From the NCBI GenBank assembly GCA_020161815.1, contig JAIUOP010000006.1:1-64000 (forward strand): 64,000 nt of DNA, given 5' to 3'. The position numbers and the translations under genes are program-made. Shown piece after piece: positions 36,222-45,868 of this stretch. Below the pieces are notes generated by a model. The model was not told the DNA's origin and did not search any database. It saw only the letters and a list, made by a program, of their open reading frames with translations. The DNA comes from Actinomycetota bacterium (GTDB lineage Bacteria > Actinomycetota > Actinomycetes > Actinomycetales > Dermatophilaceae). How positions within the stretch are numbered: position 1 is the stretch's first letter; every line of letters starts with the position of its first letter.

Positions 36222-37412
36222 GTGACCGCGACGCCGACCTCACGCGCCAAGCTGCCGCTGCTCGTCCTGGGCCAGGGCACCGACCTGCACACCGAGCGGG
36301 GCGTGGAGTGCCCGGGCGACCTGCCCCCCGCCTCCGATCCCGGTCTCGTCGAGCGGGCCCGCGCGGCGAAGGCGGCGCTCGGGGACCGCGTCTTCGTGCT
36401 CGGACACCACTACCAGCGCGACGAGGTCATCGAGTTCGCGGACACGACCGGTGACTCGTTCAAGCTGGCCAAGGAGGCGGCCGCGCGGCCCGATGCGCCG
36501 TGGATCGTCTTCTGTGGCGTGCACTTCATGGCCGAGTCCGCGGACATCCTGACCAGTGACGAGCAGACCGTGATCCTGCCCGACCTCGCGGCCGGCTGCT
36601 CGATGGCCGACATGGCCACCATGGACCAGGTCGAGGACTGCTGGGACGACCTCGTGGACGCCGGGATCGCGGACCGGGTCGTGCCGGTGACCTACATGAA
36701 CTCCTCGGCGGCCATCAAGGCCTTCACCGGGCGGCACGGCGGCACGATCTGCACGAGCAGCAATGCCAAAACGGCGCTGACGTGGGCGCTCGACCAGGCC
36801 GGCGACGGCGGCAAGGTGCTCTTCCTGCCGGACCAGCACCTGGGCCGCAACACCTACGCCCGTGACCTCGGGCGGCCGCTCGAGGACTGCGTCGTCTGGG
36901 ATCCGCACCGGCCGATGGGTGGCCTGACGAAGGAGCAGCTCGACGCGGCCACGATGATCCTGTGGCGCGGGCACTGCTCAGTGCACGGGCGCTTCTCGGT
37001 CGAGGCGGTCGAGGCGGCGCGCCGGGAGATCCCGGACGTCAAGGTGATCGTGCACCCCGAGTGCCGCTACGAAGTGGTCGAGCTCGCCGACGAGGTCGGA
37101 TCGACCGAGAAGATCATCAAGACGATCGCGGCCGCGCCGGCGGGGACGAAGTGGGTCGTGGGCACCGAGCTCAACCTGGTCCGCCGCCTGGGCCAGCAGT
37201 TCCCGGACCAGCAGATCAGCTTCCTCGAGAAGAACGTCTGCTACTGCTCGACGATGAACCGCATCGACCTGCCGCACCTGGTGTGGGCCCTGGAGTCCCT
37301 CGTCGAGGGCCGGGTCGTCAACCCGATCCGGGTCGATCCACAGGTCGCGCACGACGCGAAGGTGGCGCTGGACCGGATGCTGGCGCTGCCGGGCGAGACG
37401 CACAAGGACTAG
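36222..37412 (+). CDS. nadA: Quinolinate synthase A
   Basis: A 396-aa [4Fe-4S] enzyme condensing iminoaspartate with dihydroxyacetone phosphate in NAD synthesis. Family blocks are VLGHHYQRDEVIEFAD, PDLAAGCSMADMA (cluster Cys), VIVHPECRYEVVELAD (Cys) and NVCYCSTMNRIDL (Cys). GTG 36222 is chosen; a TTG six codons upstream is possible. A -10-like TGTGAT (36207-36212) supports a leaderless start. nadB and nadC are not in the window. Confidence 0.94.
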   Translation: MTATPTSRAKLPLLVLGQGTDLHTERGVECPGDLPPASDPGLVERARAAKAALGDRVFVLGHHYQRDEVIEFADTTGDSFKLAKEAAARPDAPWIVFCGVHFMAESADILTSDEQTVILPDLAAGCSMADMATMDQVEDCWDDLVDAGIADRVVPVTYMNSSAAIKAFTGRHGGTICTSSNAKTALTWALDQAGDGGKVLFLPDQHLGRNTYARDLGRPLEDCVVWDPHRPMGGLTKEQLDAATMILWRGHCSVHGRFSVEAVEAARREIPDVKVIVHPECRYEVVELADEVGSTEKIIKTIAAAPAGTKWVVGTELNLVRRLGQQFPDQQISFLEKNVCYCSTMNRIDLPHLVWALESLVEGRVVNPIRVDPQVAHDAKVALDRMLALPGETHKD

Positions 37413-37477
37413 GCGAACAAGGACTGACGACGAGCCGCGGAGGCAACGCAGCGCGAACGCTTCTCTTCCGGAACTAG

Positions 37478-37515
37478 GTGTTGTGCAGGTGTGGTCAGGA
37501 CCACACGCACAACAC
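37478..37515. terminator. Bidirectional hairpin between nadA and the M20 gene
   Basis: Inverted repeat GTGTTGTGC-(AG)-GTGTGGT, loop CAGG, ACCACAC-GCACAACAC, with one 2-nt bulge. It lies between convergent genes, 65 bp after nadA and 13 bp before the M20 stop. Position and symmetry suggest a terminator for both. Confidence 0.7.
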
Positions 37516-37527
37516 ACCCAAGCGGGG

Positions 37528-38895
37528 TCAGTGGCGGGACATCGCGCCGAGGCGCTCGAAGAGCACGGCCTCGGCGAGGCAGACCCTCTCGAACTCCTCG
37601 AGGTGCAGCGACTCGTTCGCGCCGTGGGCCCGCGTGTCCGGGTCCTCCACACCGGTGACGAGGATCGCCGCGTCGGGGAACTTCTCGGCGAACGCTGCGA
37701 CGAACGGGATCGACCCGCCGACGCCGATGTCCACCGGCTGCACTCCCCAGGCGTCGGCAAAGGCCGCTCGCGCCTGGTCGTAGACCGGCCCCTGGGCATC
37801 GGCGGCGAACCCGAGGCCTCGGTCGTCGAGGGTGACCTCGACCTTCGCCCCCCACGGCGCATGCTCGAGCAGGTGCGCCTTGAGGATCTCGAAGGCCGCC
37901 AGGTCGTCCTGGTCCGGAGCCAGACGCATCGAGAGCTTCGCGGCCGCACTCGGGACGAGGGTGTTGGACGAGGTCGCCACGGAGGGCGCGTCGATGCCGA
38001 TGGTCGTGATCGAGGGCTTGGTCCAGATCCGCGACAGCAGCGACCCGGACCCGATCGTGGAGACCCCGTCGAGGAGGCCTGACTCCTCGCGCAGGCGCTC
38101 CTCGGAGAAGTCGAGGTCCGCGGCCACGCCCTCGTTGAGGCCGGTGAGCGTGACATTGCCCGCGTCGTCGTGGAGGGTGGCGAGCAGCCGGACCAGGGCG
38201 GTGATGGCATCCGGCACCGCTCCCCCGAACATCCCCGAGTGGATGCCGTGGTCGAGCGTGCTCACGGTGACCACCACGCGGATCATCCCGCGCAGGGTGG
38301 TCGTCAGGGCCGGCTCCCCGACGGCCCAGTTCGTGGAGTCGGCCAGCACGATGGCGTCCGAGCGCAGCTTGTCGCCATGGCGCTCGAGGATCGTCGCGAG
38401 GGACTCGGACCCGATCTCCTCCTCGCCCTCGACGAACACCGTGACCCCGACGGGCAACGCTCCGGCATGGGCTCGCAGGGCGGCGATGTGGGCCATGATG
38501 CCGGCCTTGTCGTCGGCGGCGCCGCGGCCGTAGAGGCGCCCGTCGCGCTCGGTGGGCTCGAACGGCGGGCTGTCCCACAGCGCCTCGTCACCGGGGGGCT
38601 GCACGTCGTGGTGCGCATAGAGCAGCACGGTCGGCGCGCCCTCGGGACCGTCGACGTGACCGATAACGGCCGGGCGGCCGCCCTCGCGGACGATCTCGAC
38701 GGCCAGGCCCTCGGCCCGCAGCAGGGCCGCGGTCGCCTCGGCCGAGGCCTCGACCTGGGCCTGGTCGAAGGCCTCGAGGGACACGCTCGGGATGCGCGTC
38801 AGGGCCTCGAGGTCGGCACGCAGCGCCGGCATCAGCTCACCGATGCGCTGGCGCAGGCTCTGGAGTCGGTCGGGACTGATCGTGGAGTCGCTCAC
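37528..38895 (-). CDS. M20-family dipeptidase
   Basis: A 455-aa zinc dipeptidase of the M20 family. LLYAHHDVQPPGDEALWDSPPFEP (metal His and Asp), GRGAADDKAG (bridging Asp) and FVEGEEEIGSES (catalytic Glu-Glu) are clear, and a dimerisation domain lies in the middle. It is cytoplasmic and probably cleaves dipeptides such as Cys-Gly. GTG at complement 38893-38895 follows TTAGGGT by about 8 nt (complement 38904-38910), pointing to another leaderless start. Confidence 0.92.
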   Translation of the reverse strand: MSDSTISPDRLQSLRQRIGELMPALRADLEALTRIPSVSLEAFDQAQVEASAEATAALLRAEGLAVEIVREGGRPAVIGHVDGPEGAPTVLLYAHHDVQPPGDEALWDSPPFEPTERDGRLYGRGAADDKAGIMAHIAALRAHAGALPVGVTVFVEGEEEIGSESLATILERHGDKLRSDAIVLADSTNWAVGEPALTTTLRGMIRVVVTVSTLDHGIHSGMFGGAVPDAITALVRLLATLHDDAGNVTLTGLNEGVAADLDFSEERLREESGLLDGVSTIGSGSLLSRIWTKPSITTIGIDAPSVATSSNTLVPSAAAKLSMRLAPDQDDLAAFEILKAHLLEHAPWGAKVEVTLDDRGLGFAADAQGPVYDQARAAFADAWGVQPVDIGVGGSIPFVAAFAEKFPDAAILVTGVEDPDTRAHGANESLHLEEFERVCLAEAVLFERLGAMSRH

Positions 38896-38971
38896 GCCTC
38901 CCGACCCTAACCGGTCCCCCGCCCTCGGGGAGCCGCACGGCGTGGGTGAGCGCACGGCATACACTCGCGGG

Positions 38972-39547
38972 GTGTTCGGACGGAAGAAGACCACCAACGA
39001 GGAGCTGGCCAACGCCGCGCTCCACCCTGCGCGTGAGGGTGCCAAGAACCGCCCGACGCCCAAGCGGCGCGACCAGGAGGCGGCGCGCAAGCAGCCGCTC
39101 GTCGTGACGGATCGCAAGCAGGCCAAGAACCTCGACCGGGAGAAGCGGCGCGAGGCGTTCGCCAAGCAGCGTCAGGCGATGGTGACCGGCGACGAGCGCC
39201 ACCTGCCGGTGCGCGACAAGGGGCCGGAGAAGCGCTTCATCCGCGACTCCATCGACGCCCGGTGGAACGTCGGCGAGTTCATGCTCCCGGTCATGCTCGT
39301 CGTGCTCGCGCTGTCCTTCATCGAGCAGACCTGGGCGATGACGCTGGTCTTCGTCCTCGTCTACGGCCTGATCATCGTCGCGGTCGTCGACACCTTCCTG
39401 ATGTGGCGTCGGGTGAAGAAGAAGCTCGTGGAGAAGTTCGGTGCCGCTCCAGCCGGCGGGGGCATGTATGCCGCCCTGCGCGCCTTCCAGATGCGGCGCA
39501 CCCGGATGCCGCGCCCGCAGGTCGAGCGCGGTCAGTTCCCCGACTGA
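38972..39547 (+). CDS. DUF3043 membrane protein (Rv2206-type)
   Basis: A 191-aa protein with a strongly basic N-terminal half (AKNRPTPKRRDQEAARKQ, DREKRREAFAKQRQAM) and two membrane helices (about 102-120 and 125-145), ending in a basic tail. This is the DUF3043 layout known in actinobacteria; the function is not known. GTG 38972 lies 6 nt after TACACT (38960-38965), a leaderless start whose -10 box overlaps a copy of the GTATGCCG octamer. It is convergent with the next small gene, 1 bp apart. Confidence 0.88.
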   Translation: MFGRKKTTNEELANAALHPAREGAKNRPTPKRRDQEAARKQPLVVTDRKQAKNLDREKRREAFAKQRQAMVTGDERHLPVRDKGPEKRFIRDSIDARWNVGEFMLPVMLVVLALSFIEQTWAMTLVFVLVYGLIIVAVVDTFLMWRRVKKKLVEKFGAAPAGGGMYAALRAFQMRRTRMPRPQVERGQFPD

Positions 39548-39548
39548 G

Positions 39549-39776
39549 TCACCAGCTGCCCTCGGTGGGCGGCTCCAGGCTCATCGGGCCGTAGACCTCG
39601 GCCCCGTCGCGCCGCAGGGTCACCGCGGCGACCCCGGCACCGTGCAGCTCCGGCCAGGTCTCCCCCAGCCAGCTCTCGGCATCGCCCTGCGTGGGGAACT
39701 CGGTGGCCGTCGTGGGCTCGCCCTCGACGCTCGCGCCCGCCGCGTCGAGGAAGTCCCAGGTCCAACGCTCGCTCAT
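39549..39776 (-). CDS. Small conserved hypothetical protein
   Basis: A 75-aa acidic protein (RWTWDFLDAAGASVEGE, then FPTQGDAESWLGETWPELHGAGVAAVTL, ending VYGPMSLEPPTEG). I recognise the type as a short actinobacterial conserved hypothetical but know no function. It lies 9 bp upstream-to-downstream from gcvT on the same strand, so it may share that gene's transcript. Confidence 0.72.
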   Translation of the reverse strand: MSERWTWDFLDAAGASVEGEPTTATEFPTQGDAESWLGETWPELHGAGVAAVTLRRDGAEVYGPMSLEPPTEGSW

Positions 39777-39785
39777 CGACCCTCC

Positions 39786-40889
39786 TCAGCTCTCACGGAC
39801 GCCGACCTCGACGAACGGGGGCTTGGTCACGGTCGCCGTGACCTCCCGACCCCGAACGTCGATGACCACCTCGTCGCCGAGCTTGACCGAACGATCGCAG
39901 AGCGCGAGGGCGATGCCCTGCTTCAGGGTCGGGGAGAAGGTGCCCGAGGTGACCACGCCGACCACGGCGCCGTCGGCGGACTTCACCTCGCAGTGCGAGC
40001 GCGGGATGCCGCGACCGGTGACCAACAGCCCACGCGTGAGACGGGACTCCTTGGCCGCGCGCTGCTCGGTCAGCGCCTCCTTGCCCCAGAAGCTCTCCTT
40101 GTCCCAGCCGACCGCCCACGCCGCCCCGGCCATGACCGGGGTGATGTCCAGGGAGAGGTCGTTGCCGTGGAGGGGGTAACCCATCTCCGTCCGGAGGGTG
40201 TCGCGTGCGCCGAGACCACACGGCATACCGCCGTGCCTGGCGACCTCTGCGGCGAGGGCGTCCCACACCGACCCGGTGACATCCCACGCGGGGACGATCT
40301 CGTAGCCGCGCTCCCCCGTGTAGCCGGTGCGGCAGACGATGACCGGCAGGCCCTGCCAGTCCACCTCGACGAAGGACATGTAGTCGTGGTCCACCGGGAG
40401 CCCGAGGGCCTCGAGGACCTCGTCGGACTTCGTGCCCTGGACGGCGATGACGCCGTAGCGGTCGTGGAGGTTCTCGACGGTGATGCCCTCCGGGGCGGCG
40501 GCCTGGAGCAGCTCGACGACCTTGGTCGTGTTGGCGGCATTGGGGATGAGGAAGACATCGTCCTCGGAGCGGACGTACTGGATCAGGTCGTCGACCACTC
40601 CCCCGTCCTCGGCGCAGCACATCGTGTACTGCGCCTGGCCGGGGCCGATCTTGCGCAGGTCGTTGGTGAAGCAGCTGTTGACGAAGGCCAGTGCTCCCGG
40701 GCCCGACACCCTGGCCTTGCCCAGGTGCGAGACGTCGAAGATCCCGACCCGCTCGCGGACGGCGGTGTGCTCCGCGACCACGCCACCGCCGGGGTACTCG
40801 ATCGGCATCTCCCAGCCGCCGAAGTCGGCCATCTTGGCCCCGAGGGCCACGTGTCGGTCATGGATCGGCGAGGTCAGCAGTGACGTCAT
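39786..40889 (-). CDS. gcvT: Aminomethyltransferase (glycine cleavage T protein)
   Basis: A 367-aa tetrahydrofolate-dependent T protein of the glycine cleavage system: PIHDRHVALGAKMADFGGWEMPIEY, FDVSHLGKARVSG, CRTGYTGERGYEIV and LGARDTLRTEMGYPLHGND are all characteristic. It releases ammonia and methylene-THF from the aminomethyl-lipoyl H protein. The P and H proteins are not in the window. ATG at complement 40887-40889 lies 6 nt after TAGGTT (complement 40896-40901), a leaderless start; divergent from pepA. Confidence 0.95.
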   Translation of the reverse strand: MTSLLTSPIHDRHVALGAKMADFGGWEMPIEYPGGGVVAEHTAVRERVGIFDVSHLGKARVSGPGALAFVNSCFTNDLRKIGPGQAQYTMCCAEDGGVVDDLIQYVRSEDDVFLIPNAANTTKVVELLQAAAPEGITVENLHDRYGVIAVQGTKSDEVLEALGLPVDHDYMSFVEVDWQGLPVIVCRTGYTGERGYEIVPAWDVTGSVWDALAAEVARHGGMPCGLGARDTLRTEMGYPLHGNDLSLDITPVMAGAAWAVGWDKESFWGKEALTEQRAAKESRLTRGLLVTGRGIPRSHCEVKSADGAVVGVVTSGTFSPTLKQGIALALCDRSVKLGDEVVIDVRGREVTATVTKPPFVEVGVRES

Positions 40890-40982
40890 GACGGCAACCT
40901 ACCGCGCCACGGCGCCGGGCTCGCGGGGTCGGCCCGGATAGAGTGCTGGGAACCTGCCGATGCCCCCAGGAGGACCTCCGCC

Positions 40983-42464
40983 GTGCCGACGTTGACCGTC
41001 ACCACCCGCCCGCTCGCCGACCTCGCCGCCGACTGCGTGGTGCTCGGCGCCACGAGGGGTGAGGACGGTGCCGTCCTCGCGGCCGAGGCGGCGCTGCCGA
41101 CCGCGGCCCGGGCCCACCTCGAGGCGGCCCTGGCGGACGCCGATGCCAAGGGAGCGATCGGGGAGGTCCACCGCGTGGTGGCGGTGCCGGGCGTGAAGGC
41201 CACCTCCGTCGTCGTCACCGGCCTGGGGCCCGACGTCACGCCGGAGGCCCTCCGGCACGGCGCCGCCAACGCCCTGCGCGCGCTCAGCGCCAAGAAGCAC
41301 GTCGTCGTGGGCCTCCCGACCCCGGACCGCGCCACCCTGTCGGCGGTCGCCGACGGGGCGTATGCCGGGTGCTACGGCTTCACCAAGATCTCCCGTCAGC
41401 CCGCGGCCGGGGCCGGCCAGGGCCCGAAGGTCACCGTCCACTCCCAGCTCGGCGGCGGCAAGGTCGCCAAGGATGCCGTCGCGCGGGCCGAGGTGCTCGG
41501 ACGCGCCCGTGACTGGGCGCGCGACCTGGTCAACACCCCGCCGAACCTGCTCGTCCCGAGCATGTTCGAGGGCAATGTCAAGGCGCGCATCAAGGCCTCG
41601 GGGGCCAAGGTCGGCATCTCGGTGCTCGACGAGAAGGCCCTGGCCAAGGGCGGATTCGGCGGCATCGTCGGCGTCGGCCAGGGCTCGGCCAACCCGCCGC
41701 GCATCGTGACGATGAGCTGGAAGCCGGCCGGCGCCAAGGCCTCGATCGCCCTCGTCGGCAAGGGAATCACCTTCGACTCCGGTGGCCTGTGCATCAAGCC
41801 GGCGGCCGGGATGGCGACGATGAAGTCCGACATGGCCGGTGCCGCTGCGGTCGCGGCGGCCGTCCTCGCGGCGGCCGAGCTGGGTCTGCCCGTCGCCGTC
41901 ACGGGCTACCTGTGCCTGGCGGAGAACATGCCCAGCGGCACCGCGCAGCGGCCCAGTGACGTGGTGACGATGCGCAACGGCTCGACCGTCGAGATCCTCG
42001 ACACCGACGCCGAGGGCCGGATGGTCCTCGCCGACGGCATCGCCCTCGCCGCCGAGAAGAAGCCGGACGCGATCGTCGACATCGCCACCCTCACCGGTGC
42101 CCAGATGATCGCCCTGGGCGACCTCATCGCCGGTGTCATGGCCAATGACGACTCCTTCCGTGACCGCGTGGTCATGGCCGCGACCGGGGCCTGCGAGCCG
42201 GCCTGGCCGATGCCGCTCCCCGAGGAACTCCGCAAGGGACTGGACTCCACCGTCGCCGACATCGCGCACAAGGCCGACCGCTGGGGCGGGATGCTCACGG
42301 CCGGGATCTTCCTGTCCACCTTCGTGCCCGAGGGCACCCCGTGGGCGCACATCGACATCGCCGGGCCCTCCTTCAACGAGAAGGGCGCCCGTGGCGTGGA
42401 CCCCAAGGGCGGCACGGGATACGGCGTGGGCACGCTGCTGACCCTCGTCGAGCAGTACTCCTGA
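40983..42464 (+). CDS. pepA: Leucyl aminopeptidase (M17)
   Basis: A 493-aa M17 aminopeptidase. Metal ligands and catalytic residues lie in LVGKGITFDSGGLCIKP (Lys, Asp), MKSDMAGAAAV (Asp) and ILDTDAEGRMVLADG (Asp, Glu, Arg; usually NTDAEGR, here DTDAEGR). It cleaves N-terminal Leu and related residues. GTG 40983 is preceded by AGGAGG at about 9 nt and a TAGAGT -10 box near 40939. The lpdA ATG overlaps its stop by 1 base. Confidence 0.95.
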   Translation: MPTLTVTTRPLADLAADCVVLGATRGEDGAVLAAEAALPTAARAHLEAALADADAKGAIGEVHRVVAVPGVKATSVVVTGLGPDVTPEALRHGAANALRALSAKKHVVVGLPTPDRATLSAVADGAYAGCYGFTKISRQPAAGAGQGPKVTVHSQLGGGKVAKDAVARAEVLGRARDWARDLVNTPPNLLVPSMFEGNVKARIKASGAKVGISVLDEKALAKGGFGGIVGVGQGSANPPRIVTMSWKPAGAKASIALVGKGITFDSGGLCIKPAAGMATMKSDMAGAAAVAAAVLAAAELGLPVAVTGYLCLAENMPSGTAQRPSDVVTMRNGSTVEILDTDAEGRMVLADGIALAAEKKPDAIVDIATLTGAQMIALGDLIAGVMANDDSFRDRVVMAATGACEPAWPMPLPEELRKGLDSTVADIAHKADRWGGMLTAGIFLSTFVPEGTPWAHIDIAGPSFNEKGARGVDPKGGTGYGVGTLLTLVEQYS

Positions 42465-43831
42465 TGGGTGACACCTTCGACGTCGTCATCCTCGGGGGCG
42501 GCAGCGGCGGCTACGCCTGCGCCCTGCGCAGTGCCCAGCTCGGGCTCTCCGTGGCGCTGGTCGAGCAGGACAAGCTCGGCGGCACCTGCCTGCACCGGGG
42601 CTGCATCCCCACCAAGGCGCTGCTCCACGCCGCCGAGGTCGCCGACACCGTCCGCCACGGACCGGCCATCGGGATCGATGCCTCGCTGGGGTCGATCGAC
42701 ATGGCCATGGTGCTGCGCTACCAGCAGACCGTTGTCGGACGCCTGCACAAGGGCCTGCAGGGCCTGGTCTCGGCCAGCACGATCACCTACGTCGAGGGCG
42801 CCGGGCGCCTCGTCGACGCCCACACGGTCGCGGTCGGTGAGCGAGAGGTGACCGGTCGCCAGGTGGTGCTGGCCACCGGTTCGCGACCCAAGGTGCTGCC
42901 CGGGCTCGAAATCGGCGGCCGGATCATGACCTCGGACGAGGCGCTCGGCCTCACCGACGTGCCCGAGCGTGTCGTCGTGCTCGGCGGCGGCGTCATCGGC
43001 GTCGAGTTCGCCTCGGTGTTCGCGTCCTTCGGTGCGAGCGTGACGATCGTCGAGGCCCTCGACCGCCTCGTCCCGGCCGAGGAGCCGACCATCAGCGCCC
43101 AGCTCCAGCGCGCCTTCCGCAAGCGCGGCATCACGGCGCGCACCGGGGTGCGCTTCGCCGGCGCCCGCCAGGAGGGCGACGTCGTGCACGTCGACCTCGA
43201 GGGCGGGGAGAGCCTCGAGGCCGACCTCCTGCTCGTGGCGGTGGGACGAGGTCCGGTCAGTGAGGGCCTGGGCTACGAAGAAGCCGGCATCGCCCTCGAC
43301 CGCGGCCTCGTGGTCACCGACCGCGAGCTGCGCACCTCCGTCGAGGGCGTGTATGCCGTGGGAGACCTCGTGCCCGGGCTGCAGTTGGCGCATCGCGGCT
43401 TCGCCCACGGCATCTTCGTGGCCGAGCACATCGCCGGGCGCTCGCCCACCCCCGTCGACGACACCTTCGTCCCCAAGGTGACCTACTGCGACCCCGAGAT
43501 CGCCTCGGTGGGCCTGACCGAGGACGCCGCGCGGACGGCATACGGGGAGGTGGAGACCTACGAGTACAACTTGGGCGGCAACGGGAAGTCGCAGATCCTC
43601 CAGACCCAGGGCTTCGTCCGCCTGGTGCGACGCGTCGACGGGCCGGTCGTCGGGATCCATATGATCGGCGCGCGGGTCGGTGAGCAGATCGGGGAGGCCC
43701 AACTCATCGTCTCGTGGGAGGCTCATCCCGAGGACGTCGCCGCCCTCGTCCACGCGCACCCTACCCAGAACGAAGCCCTCGGGGAGGCGCACCTGGCCCT
43801 GGCCGGGACGCCGCTCCACGCCCACGCCTAG
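42464..43831 (+). CDS. lpdA: Dihydrolipoyl dehydrogenase (E3)
   Basis: A 455-aa flavoprotein disulfide reductase. FAD site VVILGGGSGGYACALRSAQLG, redox-active disulfide GGTCLHRGCIPTKALLH, NAD site VVVLGGGVIGVEFASVFASFG, second FAD motif VYAVGDLVPG, and the C-terminal active-site base HAHPTQNEALGEA are all present. It reoxidises dihydrolipoamide in 2-oxoacid dehydrogenases and glycine cleavage. It lies between pepA and sucB, with which it functions. Confidence 0.95.
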   Translation: MGDTFDVVILGGGSGGYACALRSAQLGLSVALVEQDKLGGTCLHRGCIPTKALLHAAEVADTVRHGPAIGIDASLGSIDMAMVLRYQQTVVGRLHKGLQGLVSASTITYVEGAGRLVDAHTVAVGEREVTGRQVVLATGSRPKVLPGLEIGGRIMTSDEALGLTDVPERVVVLGGGVIGVEFASVFASFGASVTIVEALDRLVPAEEPTISAQLQRAFRKRGITARTGVRFAGARQEGDVVHVDLEGGESLEADLLLVAVGRGPVSEGLGYEEAGIALDRGLVVTDRELRTSVEGVYAVGDLVPGLQLAHRGFAHGIFVAEHIAGRSPTPVDDTFVPKVTYCDPEIASVGLTEDAARTAYGEVETYEYNLGGNGKSQILQTQGFVRLVRRVDGPVVGIHMIGARVGEQIGEAQLIVSWEAHPEDVAALVHAHPTQNEALGEAHLALAGTPLHAHA

Positions 43832-43899
43832 GCCCACCCCGAGTCGCTGCCCATGACTAGCATGGTGATCGCCGTCACCAACGAAGGAGAACAGAGCCC

Positions 43900-45783
43900 A
43901 TGTCTGATCGCGTGACCATGCCCGCACTGGGAGAGTCCGTCACTGAGGGCACCGTGACCCGCTGGCTCAAGCAGGTGGGCGAGCGCGTCGAGGTCGACGA
44001 GCCCTTACTCGAGGTCTCCACCGACAAGGTCGACACCGAGATCCCCTCACCCGTGGCCGGTGTGCTCGAGCAGATCCTCGTGCCCGAGGACGAGACCGCC
44101 CAGGTCGGCGCCGACCTCGCGATCATCGGTGACGGCTCCGGCGGCGGCGAGGCCGCCGCGCCCGCGGCCGAGGAGCCGGCAGCTCCGGCCAGTGGTGAGG
44201 ACAACTCCGGCTCGCCCGGCGACGGCGACGCCATCGACGACCCCCAGGACGTGGCCGAGGTCAGCGCCGCGGGTGACGAGGGAGGCCAGGAGCCGGCCCA
44301 GCCCCACACCGAGTCCGCGGCTCCCGCAGCGGCCCCGTCGGGCGGCTCCGAGGGTGAGGTCTCGGGCGGCACGACCGTGACGATGCCCGCCCTCGGCGAG
44401 TCCGTCACCGAGGGCACGATCACACGCTGGCTCAAGGCCGAGGGCGAGGAGGTGGCCGTCGACGAGCCTCTCCTCGAGGTCTCCACTGACAAGGTCGACA
44501 CCGAGATCCCCTCCCCCGCCGCAGGCACCCTGACCAAGATCCTTGCGGCCGAGGACTCGACTGTGCCGGTGGGCGCCGAGCTCGCCGTCATCGGTGGCAC
44601 CGTCAGTGGTGCGTCCTCGGCTCCGGCGGCTCCGGCCGCACCGGCTCCCGCGGCCCAGCCGAGCCCGGCCCCCGAGACCGCCGAGCCCGAGCCGTCGGAG
44701 CCCGAGGCCCAGCAGACACCGGCCCCGTCGGAGGCCACGCCCGAGCCGGCACCCGCGCCCGCCCAGGACAGCGCCCCCGCCCCTGCCCAGGCACCCGCGG
44801 CGCCGGCAGCCGAGCCGGCGAGCGAGGAGTCCGCCTCCGGTGACGGCGGGGACGCTGCGGCCTATGTCACGCCGCTCGTGCGCAAGCTCGCGGCCGACCA
44901 CAGCATCGACCTCTCCACGATCACCGGCACCGGCATCGGCGGACGGATCCGCAAGCAGGACGTGCTCGACGCCGCCGAGGCAGCGAAGGCGCCCGCCGCC
45001 GCGGCTGCTCCGGCACCGGCCGCCGCGCCCGCCCCTGCGGCGCCGGCTCCGGCCGCGGCTGCGCCGGCCGAGAACACGCTGCGCGGCACCACCCAGCCGA
45101 TGTCGCGGCTGCGGAAGGTCATCGCCAAGCGCATGGTCGAGTCCTTGCAGGTCTCGGCCCAGCTCACCACGGTCGTCGAGGTCGACGTCACCAAGATCGC
45201 GCGCCTGCGTGACCGTGCCAAGGGTGACTTCGAGAAGCGCGAGGGCACCAAGCTCAGCTTCCTGCCCTTCTTCGCCCTCGCGGCCGTCGAGGCCCTCAAG
45301 GCCTACCCGACGGTGAACGCGAGCATCGAGGGTGAGAACGTGGTCTACCACGGCTCCGAGAACCTCGGCATCGCCGTGGACACCGACAAGGGCCTGCTCG
45401 TCCCCGTCCTGAAGAACGCCGGTGACCTCAACATCGCCGGCCTGGCGCGCGGCATCGCCGACGTCGCGGACCGCACGCGGGGCAACAAGATCACCCCCGA
45501 CGACCTGAGCGGCGGCACGTTCACCATCACCAACACCGGCTCGCGCGGGGCGCTCTTCGACACCCCGATCATCAACCAGCCGCAGGTGGCGATCCTCGGC
45601 ACCGGGGCCGTGGTGAAGCGTCCGGTCGTCGTCAAGGACGCTGACGGTGGCGAGACGATCGCCGTGCGGTCGATGGTCTACCTGGCCCTGTCCTATGACC
45701 ACCGGATCGTCGACGGCGCGGACGCTGCCCGCTTCCTGACGGCGATGAAGACCCGTCTCGAGGACGGCTCCTTCGAGGTCTGA
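43900..45783 (+). CDS. sucB: 2-oxoglutarate dehydrogenase E2 (dihydrolipoyl succinyltransferase), two lipoyl domains
   Basis: A 627-aa E2 subunit. Two lipoyl domains (about 1-76 and 163-238) each carry the lipoyl-lysine loop [14 protein letters not shown]; they are joined by acidic and Ala/Pro linkers. An E3/E1-binding domain follows ([26 protein letters not shown], about 322-360), another Ala/Pro linker, then the acyltransferase core with the active site [19 protein letters not shown]. Actinobacterial E2 of this form is shared by pyruvate and oxoglutarate complexes. -10 TAGCAT at 43858-43863; AGGAG at about 43888 before the ATG. lipB and lipA, needed for its lipoylation, lie 3-5 kb downstream. 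Confidence 0.94.
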   Translation: MSDRVTMPALGESVTEGTVTRWLKQVGERVEVDEPLLEVSTDKVDTEIPSPVAGVLEQILVPEDETAQVGADLAIIGDGSGGGEAAAPAAEEPAAPASGEDNSGSPGDGDAIDDPQDVAEVSAAGDEGGQEPAQPHTESAAPAAAPSGGSEGEVSGGTTVTMPALGESVTEGTITRWLKAEGEEVAVDEPLLEVSTDKVDTEIPSPAAGTLTKILAAEDSTVPVGAELAVIGGTVSGASSAPAAPAAPAPAAQPSPAPETAEPEPSEPEAQQTPAPSEATPEPAPAPAQDSAPAPAQAPAAPAAEPASEESASGDGGDAAAYVTPLVRKLAADHSIDLSTITGTGIGGRIRKQDVLDAAEAAKAPAAAAAPAPAAAPAPAAPAPAAAAPAENTLRGTTQPMSRLRKVIAKRMVESLQVSAQLTTVVEVDVTKIARLRDRAKGDFEKREGTKLSFLPFFALAAVEALKAYPTVNASIEGENVVYHGSENLGIAVDTDKGLLVPVLKNAGDLNIAGLARGIADVADRTRGNKITPDDLSGGTFTITNTGSRGALFDTPIINQPQVAILGTGAVVKRPVVVKDADGGETIAVRSMVYLALSYDHRIVDGADAARFLTAMKTRLEDGSFEV

Positions 45784-45793
45784 GTCGCCTCAG

Positions 45794-45843
45794 CACGACG
45801 CGCGGCGCGTCACCCGAACCCGGGTGGCGCGCCGCTCGTCGTG
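45794..45843. terminator. Bidirectional GC-rich hairpin after sucB
   Basis: Long inverted repeat: CACGACG and CGTCGTG at the base, CGGCGCG/CGCGCCG and CACCC/GGGTG inside, loop near 45817. It lies between convergent sucB and the kinase gene and probably serves both. No T tract. Confidence 0.75.
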
Positions 45844-45868
45844 GTGACGGTGCGTCGAGGGGCCGCCC

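Noticed and set aside
44630..45070. Repeat-like Ala/Pro segments in sucB considered as a tandem DNA repeat
   Set aside because: They are the flexible linkers of E2 proteins with variable codons, not exact repeats.
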